A program made the position numbers and the translations under genes. A DNA stretch of 64,000 bases from assembly GCF_000021645.1 (NCBI RefSeq), contig NC_011661.1, positions 1,334,723 through 1,398,722 of the forward strand, written 5' to 3'. The DNA is from Dictyoglomus turgidum DSM 6724 (lineage in GTDB: Bacteria > Dictyoglomota > Dictyoglomia > Dictyoglomales > Dictyoglomaceae). A model generated the notes under the pieces. The model worked only from the letters and a program-made list of their open reading frames with translations, made no database searches and had not been told where the DNA came from. This document shows positions 31,579 to 39,567 of this stretch, one piece after another; the first letter of the stretch is position 1, and every line of letters starts with the position of its first letter.

Positions 31579-33226
31579 TTTTACCTCCTTCTACATATTT
31601 GTCTATCACTTCTATAATTTTATCTATTAACTTGTCTTGATATTCATCGTTCAATAACAAATTTCTATCAAATTCATTAGTGATAAACCCCATTTCAACA
31701 ATTACAGAAGGTATAGAGACACGGGATAGAACATAAAATTTTCCTTTGATAGATCTCCTTACCATAAGATCATTAGAATTAAAAACTTCTATAAAAGTCT
31801 TGACTAAACTTTCCGATATATCATTAGCATAACATATCTCTATGCCTCTTACATCAGGAGAAAAAGCGGCATTTGTATGTATACTTATTAAAATAGAAGA
31901 GGACAAAAGTAGATTATTGGAATTTATCTTATCATTAATAAACTTAACCCTGTCATCCAAGGACAAAGTAATGTCATTTTCTCTAAGAAGATATACTATA
32001 TAACCTTTGTTTTTTAATTTCTCTGCAAGTTTAAGAGAAACTTTCAAATTTATATCTTTTTCTTTTAGCTCTCCATATATAGCACCAGGATCAGAACCTC
32101 CATGCCCTGGATCGACAAAAACTGTATAATTTATGGAATTTTCTCTTATTAAATTTCCTTTTTTTGAGACTTTAAAAGAAATTTTAAGAGTATTTGAGTA
32201 TACTTCCTCACTTATATCTGATTCGGTATATGTTTCAAAAACAACCCTTAAACTATAATCCTCCTTTGTCCTTTCGCCAATTCTCACAGAAATAATAGGA
32301 TCCCTTTGAATAATAATACTAGTATAAGTCAGAGAGGATTCTGCGTTGGAAATATCATAATAATACCTATTAGGATTAGGTAAAAAGTTTTTAGTATAAG
32401 TAAAATTATCAGAAAACCTCAAAAAAAAATTCAAAGTATCAGCATTCTCTTCCCAGGAAAGATCATAAAGTCTTACCATTTCTTGTCCATCATTTTCTCC
32501 ATATTTTACAGGAAACTTTAAGATTAATTTTCCTAAATCCTTCTTAATCTCAGGTGTCATGATTTGGTTTTTAAATTCGACAACCACTCTTACTACGTAT
32601 GGAGCCACATTAAATTGAGAATACCTTATACTTTTTATATACGGATCATTTAAATTTATCTCTCCTTTATTATCGATAAAAACGACATTCTGGAGATCAA
32701 TTACAAACCGTGGAGGTGCGCTTAAATTTAAGGTATTAAAATTTATCTGGGACTTCCCTTTAAAGTTTATAGTTAATATCCCCTTTGAATAATCCACATT
32801 TGATATTTCATTTACTATATATAGAGTCTTATTCTTCAGATATGCTCTATACCCTATAAGTCGATAAAAAGAGGAAAGAGGAAAATAAACTATATCACCT
32901 TCTTTTAAAATAGGATTAACTAAAACCCCGTTTCTTCCATGCAAGATTACCTTTTTCTCTCCTACTTTTGCTATAAGAATTTCATTGTTAGAGTCATAAA
33001 GATGTATTTCGTCGGCAACTTGTTTGTAAGCATATCCAAAAGTTGAGGAAAATAAGGGTAAAGGAATATAGATCTCATTATTAATCTCTTTAAGGGTAGT
33101 AAGGATTTTTATCTTTTCTCCTAAATAATCAACTTCAAGAAAAGATAACTCATCACTTAAAATGTAGTTATTGGCTAACAAAATAAAAACAAAAAATAAA
33201 ACAAATAAAAACCTTTTTAAAGACAT
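31571..33226 (-). CDS. N-acetylmuramoyl-L-alanine amidase with N-terminal stalk and AMIN domains
   Basis: 551 aa, exported: a signal peptide/TM (FLFVLFFVFILLANN) is followed by a copper-amine-oxidase-N-like stalk repeat (residues ~35-130), a beta-rich AMIN-like region (~150-350) and a C-terminal Amidase_3 domain. The zinc site is visible as VFVDPGHGGSDPGAIYG (His), the metal Glu in GELKEKDIN, LISIHTNAA (His) and the catalytic Glu in IVEMGFITN. It cleaves the bond between MurNAc and L-Ala in peptidoglycan. It is only 40 nt downstream of the tmRNA 3' end, with no promoter or terminator seen between. Confidence 0.92.
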   Translation of the reverse strand: MSLKRFLFVLFFVFILLANNYILSDELSFLEVDYLGEKIKILTTLKEINNEIYIPLPLFSSTFGYAYKQVADEIHLYDSNNEILIAKVGEKKVILHGRNGVLVNPILKEGDIVYFPLSSFYRLIGYRAYLKNKTLYIVNEISNVDYSKGILTINFKGKSQINFNTLNLSAPPRFVIDLQNVVFIDNKGEINLNDPYIKSIRYSQFNVAPYVVRVVVEFKNQIMTPEIKKDLGKLILKFPVKYGENDGQEMVRLYDLSWEENADTLNFFLRFSDNFTYTKNFLPNPNRYYYDISNAESSLTYTSIIIQRDPIISVRIGERTKEDYSLRVVFETYTESDISEEVYSNTLKISFKVSKKGNLIRENSINYTVFVDPGHGGSDPGAIYGELKEKDINLKVSLKLAEKLKNKGYIVYLLRENDITLSLDDRVKFINDKINSNNLLLSSSILISIHTNAAFSPDVRGIEICYANDISESLVKTFIEVFNSNDLMVRRSIKGKFYVLSRVSIPSVIVEMGFITNEFDRNLLLNDEYQDKLIDKIIEVIDKYVEGGKNE

Positions 33227-33266
33227 TTCCTAAGAGCTCTTCCTTTCTTAGCCCGAATTTAATTTT

Positions 33267-33617
33267 TGGTGGAGGCGGCGGGAGTCGAACCCGCGTCCAG
33301 AGAGCAAGAATCAAAAGCCTCTACAAGCTTAGCGGGAGTTTTAACTTTTCGGTGCTTACAGACTCCCTCCCGCAGGATTCTATAAGCACCTATCCCCTTA
33401 CTTCTTTCCCTTCCTTAGGGGAGTCGGAAGGGGCAGCTGGCTTACTATGACACCCTTCTAACCCTGCCAGCCCGGGTTAGAAGAGCGTAGCTGCTAAATT
33501 AAGCAGCTAATGCTAAATTTGTGTTGGCACTTCTTTTTTGCCGTTGTTTTACGAGGTAACGGCACCTCGGCTTGCAGCTTTTGATCCTTGTACTCCCTGT
33601 CGAAACCAATCGCCCCC
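33267..33617 (-). ncRNA. ssrA: transfer-messenger RNA (tmRNA)
   Basis: 351 nt. The 5' GGGGGCG pairs with 3' CGCCUCC to form the tRNA-like acceptor stem, followed by ACCA; the T-arm GGTTCGACTCCC is present. The reading frame resumes at GCC 33528 and encodes the tag ANTNLALAA, ending at TAA (33501-33499), a normal -LALAA degradation signal. GC-rich pseudoknot segments fill the rest. It lies 1 nt after the smpB stop, so its partner is encoded next to it, and upstream of the amidase gene without an obvious terminator. It tags nascent peptides on stalled ribosomes. Confidence 0.97.
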
Positions 33618-33618
33618 A

Positions 33619-34080
33619 TTAGTACTTTAGCTTATATAGTCTCTCTAATTCTCGTCTTTCATCTCTTTCTGCTATATCTCTTCTCTTGTCATAAAGCTTT
33701 TTACCCTTTGCAAGCCCTAACTCTACTTTTGCCCAACCCCGCTCATTAAAGTATATAGAAAGTGGTATTAAAGTCAATCCTCTTTCCCTTACTTTTCCCA
33801 CAAGATATGCGATCTCATCTTTATTAAGTAGAAGTTTTCTTGGCCTCTTAGGATCATGGTTATAAATATTTCCATGTTCGTAAGGACTTATATGCAGATT
33901 ATAAATCCAAACTTCTCCATTTTTTACATCTGCATAGCTATCTTGCAAACTTACCTTACCCCTTCTTAGAGACTTAACCTCGGTACCTGTAAGGACTATT
34001 CCAGCCTCAAAAGTCTCCAGAATAGAATAATCATGCCTTGCCTTTCTATTAACTGCCACAACCTTCTTTTCTTTTGCCAT
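33619..34080 (-). CDS. smpB: SsrA-binding protein SmpB
   Basis: 153 aa from ATG 34080. OB-fold protein that delivers tmRNA to stalled ribosomes. Family marks: [32 protein letters not shown], then [14 protein letters not shown], and a basic C-terminal tail ending [23 protein letters not shown] at 34092 would add four residues, but it lies in the -10 box of the predicted promoter. The stop is 1 nt from the tmRNA 5' end. Confidence 0.95.
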   Translation of the reverse strand: MAKEKKVVAVNRKARHDYSILETFEAGIVLTGTEVKSLRRGKVSLQDSYADVKNGEVWIYNLHISPYEHGNIYNHDPKRPRKLLLNKDEIAYLVGKVRERGLTLIPLSIYFNERGWAKVELGLAKGKKLYDKRRDIAERDERRELERLYKLKY

Positions 34081-34091
34081 TTCCGATATCA

Positions 34092-34121
34092 ATTATATCA
34101 AATTTTATTCAGAATATCCAA
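34092..34121 (-). promoter_or_regulatory. predicted promoter for smpB-ssrA
   Basis: On the minus strand TTGGAT (34121-34116), 18 nt, then TGA-TATAAT (hexamer 34097-34092), an extended -10. The predicted start (about 34085) is only ~5 nt before the smpB ATG, implying a leaderless or nearly leaderless mRNA. The -35 lies inside the galE 3' end. Confidence 0.45.
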
Positions 34122-35094
34122 AAGGATGCTTTTTCATCCAATTCCAAGCGGATGAAATCATGATTTCTAAATCATTAAATTTGGGTTGCCACTTAAGTAC
34201 CTTTTTTATCTTATTAGAACTTGCAATAAGAATAGCTGGGTCTCCAAGTCTTCTTTGTCCCTCTTTAATAGGAATCTTTTGTCCCACTACTTTTTCGGCA
34301 ATATTGATTACTTCTCTTACTGAATATCCTCTCTCATTCCCCAAATTAAAAACTTCTGAACGCATTCCATCAAATAGGGCTTCTAAAGCAAGAATATGAG
34401 CTTCAGCTAAATCCACTACATGAATATAATCTCTTATACATGTGCCATCAGGAGTTGGATAATCGGTTCCATATATCTCTATATATTCCCTCTGTCCTAA
34501 GGCTGTTTTTAAGACTATAGGAATTAAGTGAGTTTCAGGTCTGTGATCTTCTCCAAGTTCTCCCTCAAGATCTGCTCCCGCTGCATTAAAATATCTTAAA
34601 GAGACATATCTAAGCTTATATATTTCATCATACCAACTTAATATCTCCTCAAACATCAATTTAGAGGATCCATACACATTAGTGGGATTTTTGGGATGAT
34701 CCTCTGGTATAGGAACTACTTGAGGCTCACCATAAACAGCAGCAGTAGAAGAAAAAATAAAGTATTTTATATTATACTCTCTCATTAACTCTAATAAATT
34801 TAAGCCACCTAAAATATTATTTTCGTAGTATTTGAAAGGCTCTTTCATGGACTCAGCTACCGTGCTTAGCGCAGCAAAGTGCATTACTGCATCGATATCA
34901 TACTTTTCAAAAACTTCTCTTAGAGAATCCATCTTCTTTAGATCCACAATCTCAAAATACGGCGTCAAGACCGCTTTTTTGTGACCTTTGTGTAGATTGT
35001 CCAATACCACCACTTTATAATTTCTCCTAAGTAGTTCTTTAACCACATGACTTCCTATATAACCAGCTCCACCTGTTACAAGAATAAACCCCAT
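34105..35094 (-). CDS. galE: UDP-glucose 4-epimerase
   Basis: 329 aa extended SDR. NAD-binding LVTGGAGYIGSHVVKEL, catalytic SSTAAVYGEP and YGSSKLMFEEIL (Tyr-x3-Lys), RYFNAAGAD and GTPDG-like YPTPDGTCIRDYIHVVDLA are typical. It interconverts UDP-Glc and UDP-Gal for cell-surface polysaccharides, in keeping with the upstream DegT and Wzz genes. SD GGAGGATAGTT before ATG. Confidence 0.94.
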   Translation of the reverse strand: MGFILVTGGAGYIGSHVVKELLRRNYKVVVLDNLHKGHKKAVLTPYFEIVDLKKMDSLREVFEKYDIDAVMHFAALSTVAESMKEPFKYYENNILGGLNLLELMREYNIKYFIFSSTAAVYGEPQVVPIPEDHPKNPTNVYGSSKLMFEEILSWYDEIYKLRYVSLRYFNAAGADLEGELGEDHRPETHLIPIVLKTALGQREYIEIYGTDYPTPDGTCIRDYIHVVDLAEAHILALEALFDGMRSEVFNLGNERGYSVREVINIAEKVVGQKIPIKEGQRRLGDPAILIASSNKIKKVLKWQPKFNDLEIMISSAWNWMKKHPFGYSE

Positions 35095-35096
35095 AA

Positions 35097-36209
35097 CTAT
35101 CCTCCATACTTATCATAGAATTCCCTTACAGTTTCAATCACATAATACACTTCTTCATCGGTAAGCTCTGGCCACATAGGTAAAGCGAGAACCTCCTCAC
35201 TCGCCTTCTCTGCCTCAGGAAAATCACCTTTTTTATAACCTAAATCTTCATAACATTTTTGTAAATGAAGTGGTAGTGGATAATATATGGCTGTACCTAT
35301 TCCTTTAGAGGAGAGATAATTTTGAAGTTCATCTCTTTTCTTAACTCTTATTACATACTGATGATATACATGTTTTAAATAAGGTCTCTCTTCAGGAACT
35401 ACTATATCAAAATTTTTTAAATTCTCTGAGTAAATCTTTGCAATTTCTCTTCTTCTCTCTATCCAAGAGTCTAAATATTTTAACTTTACTCTTAGTATCA
35501 CTGCTTGAATCTCATCTAATCTACTGTTATGACCTATTATGTCATGATAATATTTTTTAGAGCTTCCATGCACCCTTAAAAGTTTGATTTTTTCGTATAT
35601 TTTTTCATCATTGGTAGTTATGAAACCTCCATCCCCATAGCCTCCTAAATTTTTTGTGGGGAAAAAACTAAAACAACCCGTATTTCCGATACTTCCTGCT
35701 TTCTTACCTTTATACTCTGCTCCTATAGCCTGACAAGCATCTTCCACAATAAAAAGGTCATACTTTTCAGCAAGGTAAGTCAAATCATCCATTTCAGCCA
35801 TTTGTCCAAAAAGGTGAACGGGAATTATGCCTTTAGTTTTAGGAGAAATAGCATCTTCTACCTTTTCTGGATCTATATTATAAGTAGTAGGATCAATGTC
35901 TACAAAAACTGGCTTTGCCTTCAATAGAGATATAACTTCAGAAGTAGCAAAAAAGGTAAAAGGTGTGGTTATAACCTCATCTCCCTCTTTAACTCCTAAG
36001 GCCTCCAAAGATATAAGAAGAGCATCAGTACCAGACGCAACTCCTAAACCATATTTTACATTACAATAATCAGCAAGTTCCTGTTCCAATAAGTGAACAT
36101 TTTCACCTAAGATAAATTGACCTTTGGAAAGAACTTGCTCCAAAAGAGGCAGAAGATCGTTTGAAATTCTTTTATATTGCCTCGTTAAGTCAAAGGCTGG
36201 AATTCTCAT
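35097..36209 (-). CDS. DegT/DnrJ/EryC1/StrS family sugar aminotransferase
   Basis: 370 aa PLP enzyme for nucleotide-sugar amination. The fold shows YGLGVASGTDALLISLEALGV, EDACQAIGAEYKGKKAGSIG and the PLP-lysine context FSFFPTKNLGGYGDGGF; LDEIQAVILRVKLKYL and IGTAIYYPLPLHLQKCY follow. The substrate sugar is unknown. Sandwiched between Wzz (2-nt gap, SD GGAGGATAAC within its last codons) and galE, it is part of a surface-polysaccharide group. Confidence 0.93.
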   Translation of the reverse strand: MRIPAFDLTRQYKRISNDLLPLLEQVLSKGQFILGENVHLLEQELADYCNVKYGLGVASGTDALLISLEALGVKEGDEVITTPFTFFATSEVISLLKAKPVFVDIDPTTYNIDPEKVEDAISPKTKGIIPVHLFGQMAEMDDLTYLAEKYDLFIVEDACQAIGAEYKGKKAGSIGNTGCFSFFPTKNLGGYGDGGFITTNDEKIYEKIKLLRVHGSSKKYYHDIIGHNSRLDEIQAVILRVKLKYLDSWIERRREIAKIYSENLKNFDIVVPEERPYLKHVYHQYVIRVKKRDELQNYLSSKGIGTAIYYPLPLHLQKCYEDLGYKKGDFPEAEKASEEVLALPMWPELTDEEVYYVIETVREFYDKYGG

Positions 36210-36210
36210 G

Positions 36211-37602
36211 TTATCCTCCCAATTTTTTCCATTCTCTCTTAAAATTTTCCCAAAAATTAAGGAAAAAGGCTAAAAATATCCCCAAAAATATACTGCTTAC
36301 CCCAGCTATAAGCACGTTTAAAACAGTAGAGGGTTTAGACTTCTTAGAGGGAGGTACAGCAGGATCAAGAACTGAAACTACGGCCGTTTCTTTTGTCTCA
36401 TCAATTTTTGCTTGTTCATATTGAGAAAGAAGCATGGTATAAATAGTCTCTTGAACTTTCACATCTCTCAAAAGTTTAGATAAAGTAAGACCAAGCTCTG
36501 GCAAATTAGAAAGTCTCTTCTGATATTCATCTATGACATCAGAAAGAGCTTTTAATTTAGATTCATTAACAAATATATCCATTTGTAAGCTAAAAAGTTC
36601 ATATAAAGAAGAATTATTAATCGCTTTATAAATTCTATCAAGTTCGTCTCTAATTACCCTCTTGGTCTCCTCAATCGCATACTTCATGGAAATAACTTTT
36701 GGGTGCTCTGGACCATAATCCACAGAAAGAAGAGCAAGTTCTGATTCCTGAGAGATTAGCTTATTCCTAAGGTCAGAAAGTACAGTAGATGTGGCGGTAA
36801 GAGAGGTTATAGCGAGCAGATCTTTTTGTTGAATTCTTTGCTGATTAATAAGAGCTCTTTTTAAATTCTCAAAATTCTCTTTTTCCACCTTTAAAGTTAT
36901 GGATGTCATTTGTTTTTCTGATTCCAATTTTGCAAGAGCATCAACTACGGCTTTTGCCTCATCGTTTACATCAAATATTAAGTTCTTCTCTTGAAATTCC
37001 TTCAATCTGTTCTCAGCTTGCTCTAAATCTTTTTTAACTCTTTCTATCTGCTTTTCCAAAAATTCTTTTGTCCTTTTCGCAGTATATACTCCAAGAGAAG
37101 CATTTATATTACTTAAAGCTTCTACATAAGTATTAGCAATATCTGCAGCTAATTTAGGATCCTTAGCCTCCGCAGTTAGAGTAATAGTATTTTCCTTATC
37201 ATTAGTAGTGACTTTTATGCTCTTCATCAACTGCTCTAAGGCGTCCTCATAGTTTTTCGCTTTAAAATAACCCTCAAGCTTAAGTTTTTTAAAAACATAC
37301 TCAGCTGCAGACCTACTTTTTAAAATAGCTACCATATTCGCAGATGGGGTTGAAGATAAAGGAATTCCTAAGGATATAGGTAGACTTTGAGCCAAAGCAC
37401 TTAAGGCAGAAGTACTTCCTGATTGTTGAGGTAATAAGATCACAGTTTTAGCCTCGTAAATTTTAGGAGCTAACAAACTGTAAATTAGAGCTACTGTTAT
37501 AAAAACTATGAATAAAGTAATGATTAAAATTTTTCTTTTCCAAATGATATAGAAAAGTTCTGCTAAGCTAATTTCATCTTCATATATTCTTTCTTCATTC
37601 AT
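36211..37602 (-). CDS. Wzz/chain-length determinant family membrane protein
   Basis: 463 aa. Two transmembrane segments (about residues 28-50 and 425-450) flank a large extracytoplasmic region that is strongly helical and coiled-coil (EFLEKQIERVKKDLEQAENRLKEFQEK). The C-terminal Pro-rich AVPPSKKSKPS before TM2 and the GNVR-like DYGPEHPKVISMKYAIEETK are family features. There is no fused kinase domain. It regulates polysaccharide chain length or export; paired with DegT and galE. Confidence 0.9.
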   Translation of the reverse strand: MNEERIYEDEISLAELFYIIWKRKILIITLFIVFITVALIYSLLAPKIYEAKTVILLPQQSGSTSALSALAQSLPISLGIPLSSTPSANMVAILKSRSAAEYVFKKLKLEGYFKAKNYEDALEQLMKSIKVTTNDKENTITLTAEAKDPKLAADIANTYVEALSNINASLGVYTAKRTKEFLEKQIERVKKDLEQAENRLKEFQEKNLIFDVNDEAKAVVDALAKLESEKQMTSITLKVEKENFENLKRALINQQRIQQKDLLAITSLTATSTVLSDLRNKLISQESELALLSVDYGPEHPKVISMKYAIEETKRVIRDELDRIYKAINNSSLYELFSLQMDIFVNESKLKALSDVIDEYQKRLSNLPELGLTLSKLLRDVKVQETIYTMLLSQYEQAKIDETKETAVVSVLDPAVPPSKKSKPSTVLNVLIAGVSSIFLGIFLAFFLNFWENFKREWKKLGG

Positions 37603-37618
37603 AATCTTCCCCCAAAAA

Positions 37619-38389
37619 TTACTTGTAAATTAAAGTTCCTTCTTCCATATTCCATGCCTTTGAAAAATCCAATCCTCCCCATATTTGCACTGTTTTTACT
37701 CCATTTTCTATAGCCACAATTGCTGACTCAAGCTTTGGAATCATCCCACCAAAAACTTCTCCTATCTCAATCAATCTTTTAGCCTCTTCTACAGATAATT
37801 TATTTAAAACCACCTCTTCACCATTCTGCTTTAAAATAATTCCTGGAACATCAGTGCAAAATATCAACCTCTCTACCTTAAGATGAACCCCCAAAGCTAA
37901 AGCAGCAGAATCAGCATTTACGTTATAAGAATTACCCTGTTCATCAATCCCCAAAGAGGTAGTGACTATAATGTATCTTTCTTCTAAGAGTTTCTCAATA
38001 GCCGAAACTTCTACTCCCACTACTTCCCCTACATATCCTAAATCTATACCGTCAATAAACAATTTTCTACAATTGAAAATTGACTTTCCATTAAGACCTA
38101 CAACTTTTAACCCTACTTTTTTAATTTCTGATATAACTCTTCCTTGTATCTCTCCTGAGAGGACCATCTCAACTATTTTTAAAGTATTTTCATCGGTTAC
38201 TCTTCTGCCTTTTACAAATTTAGGCTCAAGACCAAACCTCTCCATCCAATAATTTATCTCGTTTCCTCCACCATGTAAAAAAACAAAATCATACCCTTTA
38301 TCGTAAAGATCTTTTATAAAGGATAAGAAGAGAGAAAATTTATTTAAAACATTTCCACCAATTTTTATAAGTACTAAATTCTTATCCAC
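37619..38389 (-). CDS. argB: acetylglutamate kinase-like amino acid kinase
   Basis: 256 aa. NAGK-type fold: LVLIKIGGNVLNKFS, VFLHGGGNEINYWMERFGLEPKFVKGRRVTDENTL and NVNADSAALALGVHL, LIFCTDVPGI, GGMIPKLESAI. It would phosphorylate N-acetylglutamate in arginine synthesis. No other arg genes are in the window, and the helix after RVTDENTL is slightly unusual, so a LysZ-like or other acyl-amino-acid kinase role is possible. GTG start overlaps the mglA-like gene by 8 nt with a weak SD. Confidence 0.78.
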   Translation of the reverse strand: MDKNLVLIKIGGNVLNKFSLFLSFIKDLYDKGYDFVFLHGGGNEINYWMERFGLEPKFVKGRRVTDENTLKIVEMVLSGEIQGRVISEIKKVGLKVVGLNGKSIFNCRKLFIDGIDLGYVGEVVGVEVSAIEKLLEERYIIVTTSLGIDEQGNSYNVNADSAALALGVHLKVERLIFCTDVPGIILKQNGEEVVLNKLSVEEAKRLIEIGEVFGGMIPKLESAIVAIENGVKTVQIWGGLDFSKAWNMEEGTLIYK

Positions 38390-38969
38390 GAGTAAGCTTT
38401 AAAAGTACCTCCTGAGAAATAGCTTTTAAAGTTTCCATAACTCCTTTTCCCTCGATTGCAACAGCCTCAAAATATTTATACTTCCCATCAGGATTTAATT
38501 TTTGATTTAACTCCTCAACACTAACAATATCTGGCAAATCTCTTTTATTATATTGAAAAACAAAAGGAAGCGTGTTAAAATCATAACCCACAGCAGCAAG
38601 CTCCTTTTTAAGAGCCTCAAATATCCTTACATTTTCATCTAATCTACTTTTCTGAGAATCTACCACAAAGACGAGTCCATCAACACCTCTTAAAATTAAT
38701 TTCCTACTTGCCTCATAGAGAGCTTGACCTGGTGTGGTATATAATTGAAATCTCAGCTTAAAACCTTGTACTGTTCCAAGATCTAAAGGTAAAAAATCAA
38801 AAAACAAAGTTCTTTCGGTTTCGGTAGCAAGAGAGACAAGCTCGCCACGTCTATCAGGAGAAACCATCTTATAAATTTGCTGAAGATTTACCGTTTTTCC
38901 ACTCAAACCAGGTCCACAATAAACAATTTTACAAGTGATTTCTCTTGCAGCATAATTTAAAACCGCCAT
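38382..38969 (-). CDS. MglA-like small Ras-family GTPase
   Basis: 195 aa. G1 IVYCGPGLSGKTVNLQQIY, switch region with LFFDFLPLDLG (no Thr at the usual place, as in MglA), G3 YTTPGQALYEASRK and G4 QYNKRDLP. This is the bacterial MglA group that controls polarity and motility together with a roadblock-domain GAP (MglB). The roadblock gene lies 29 nt upstream. SD AAAGGTGA before ATG. The function in this organism is unknown. Confidence 0.9.
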   Translation of the reverse strand: MAVLNYAAREITCKIVYCGPGLSGKTVNLQQIYKMVSPDRRGELVSLATETERTLFFDFLPLDLGTVQGFKLRFQLYTTPGQALYEASRKLILRGVDGLVFVVDSQKSRLDENVRIFEALKKELAAVGYDFNTLPFVFQYNKRDLPDIVSVEELNQKLNPDGKYKYFEAVAIEGKGVMETLKAISQEVLLKLTRG

Positions 38970-38998
38970 TTATCTTCACCTTTCTATTCTTATTTTTT

Positions 38999-39481
38999 TT
39001 ATTTTTTGAAAAAATCCTCTATATCACTAAAATTAAACTCTGCTTTAGGTATGTCCTTCTGTTTTTCTTTAATTTTCTTTATTATTTTCGCAAGGTTTTC
39101 ACAAGCCTTTTGTGCAAAAAGTCTCACCATACCAAGGGTGGTAGAATCATCAAAAATCACAAGAAGTAAAACCTGTTTCTCTATATGAGATATGTGAAGA
39201 TGGTTTCTCTTTCCTTGATGAAAAATTAACGAGAACTCTTCCTCTCCCAAAAGCTTAGCAAGCTCCTGAGTAGCCGAAAAGGCACCTGCGGCTAAAGCAG
39301 AAATGGTTACAAAATCAAATTGAGAAGCAGTTCCCCTACCACCAATTACAGTACCACTTTTATCTATTAAGAGAGCAGCTTTAGCTTTAGACTCCGCAAG
39401 AAATTGTCCAAGATATCTTTCTATTTCTTCCTGATCCTCCAATGAGATTACTAATGATAAAATCTGTTCTCTTTCGTCCAT
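38999..39481 (-). CDS. roadblock/LC7 domain protein (MglB-like)
   Basis: 160 aa from ATG 39481 (SD AAGGAGG at 8 nt; a TTG at 39484 is poorer). The roadblock core is visible as AKAALLIDKSGTVIGGRG, FDFVTISALAAGAFSATQELAKLLGEEEFSLIFHQGKRNHLHI and a hydrophobic strand VLLLVIFDD. A charged C-terminal extension (KKIKEKQKDIPKAEF...) follows. Probable GAP or partner of the adjacent MglA-like GTPase. Confidence 0.88.
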   Translation of the reverse strand: MDEREQILSLVISLEDQEEIERYLGQFLAESKAKAALLIDKSGTVIGGRGTASQFDFVTISALAAGAFSATQELAKLLGEEEFSLIFHQGKRNHLHISHIEKQVLLLVIFDDSTTLGMVRLFAQKACENLAKIIKKIKEKQKDIPKAEFNFSDIEDFFKK

Positions 39482-39533
39482 CAAATAACCCTCCTTAAAT
39501 TTGTTAATTATCTATTTTTTTAAACTTGAGAAA

Positions 39534-39562
39534 ATTATAAATCTTTAAAAATCTATAGTCAA
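39534..39562 (-). promoter_or_regulatory. strong promoter for the roadblock-mglA operon
   Basis: On the minus strand TTGACT (39562-39557), 17-nt spacer, TATAAT (39539-39534). It lies in the 86-nt gap after dnaB and marks the head of the ~21-kb run that reaches the SDH-type protease. Confidence 0.75.
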
Positions 39563-39567
39563 ATCTA

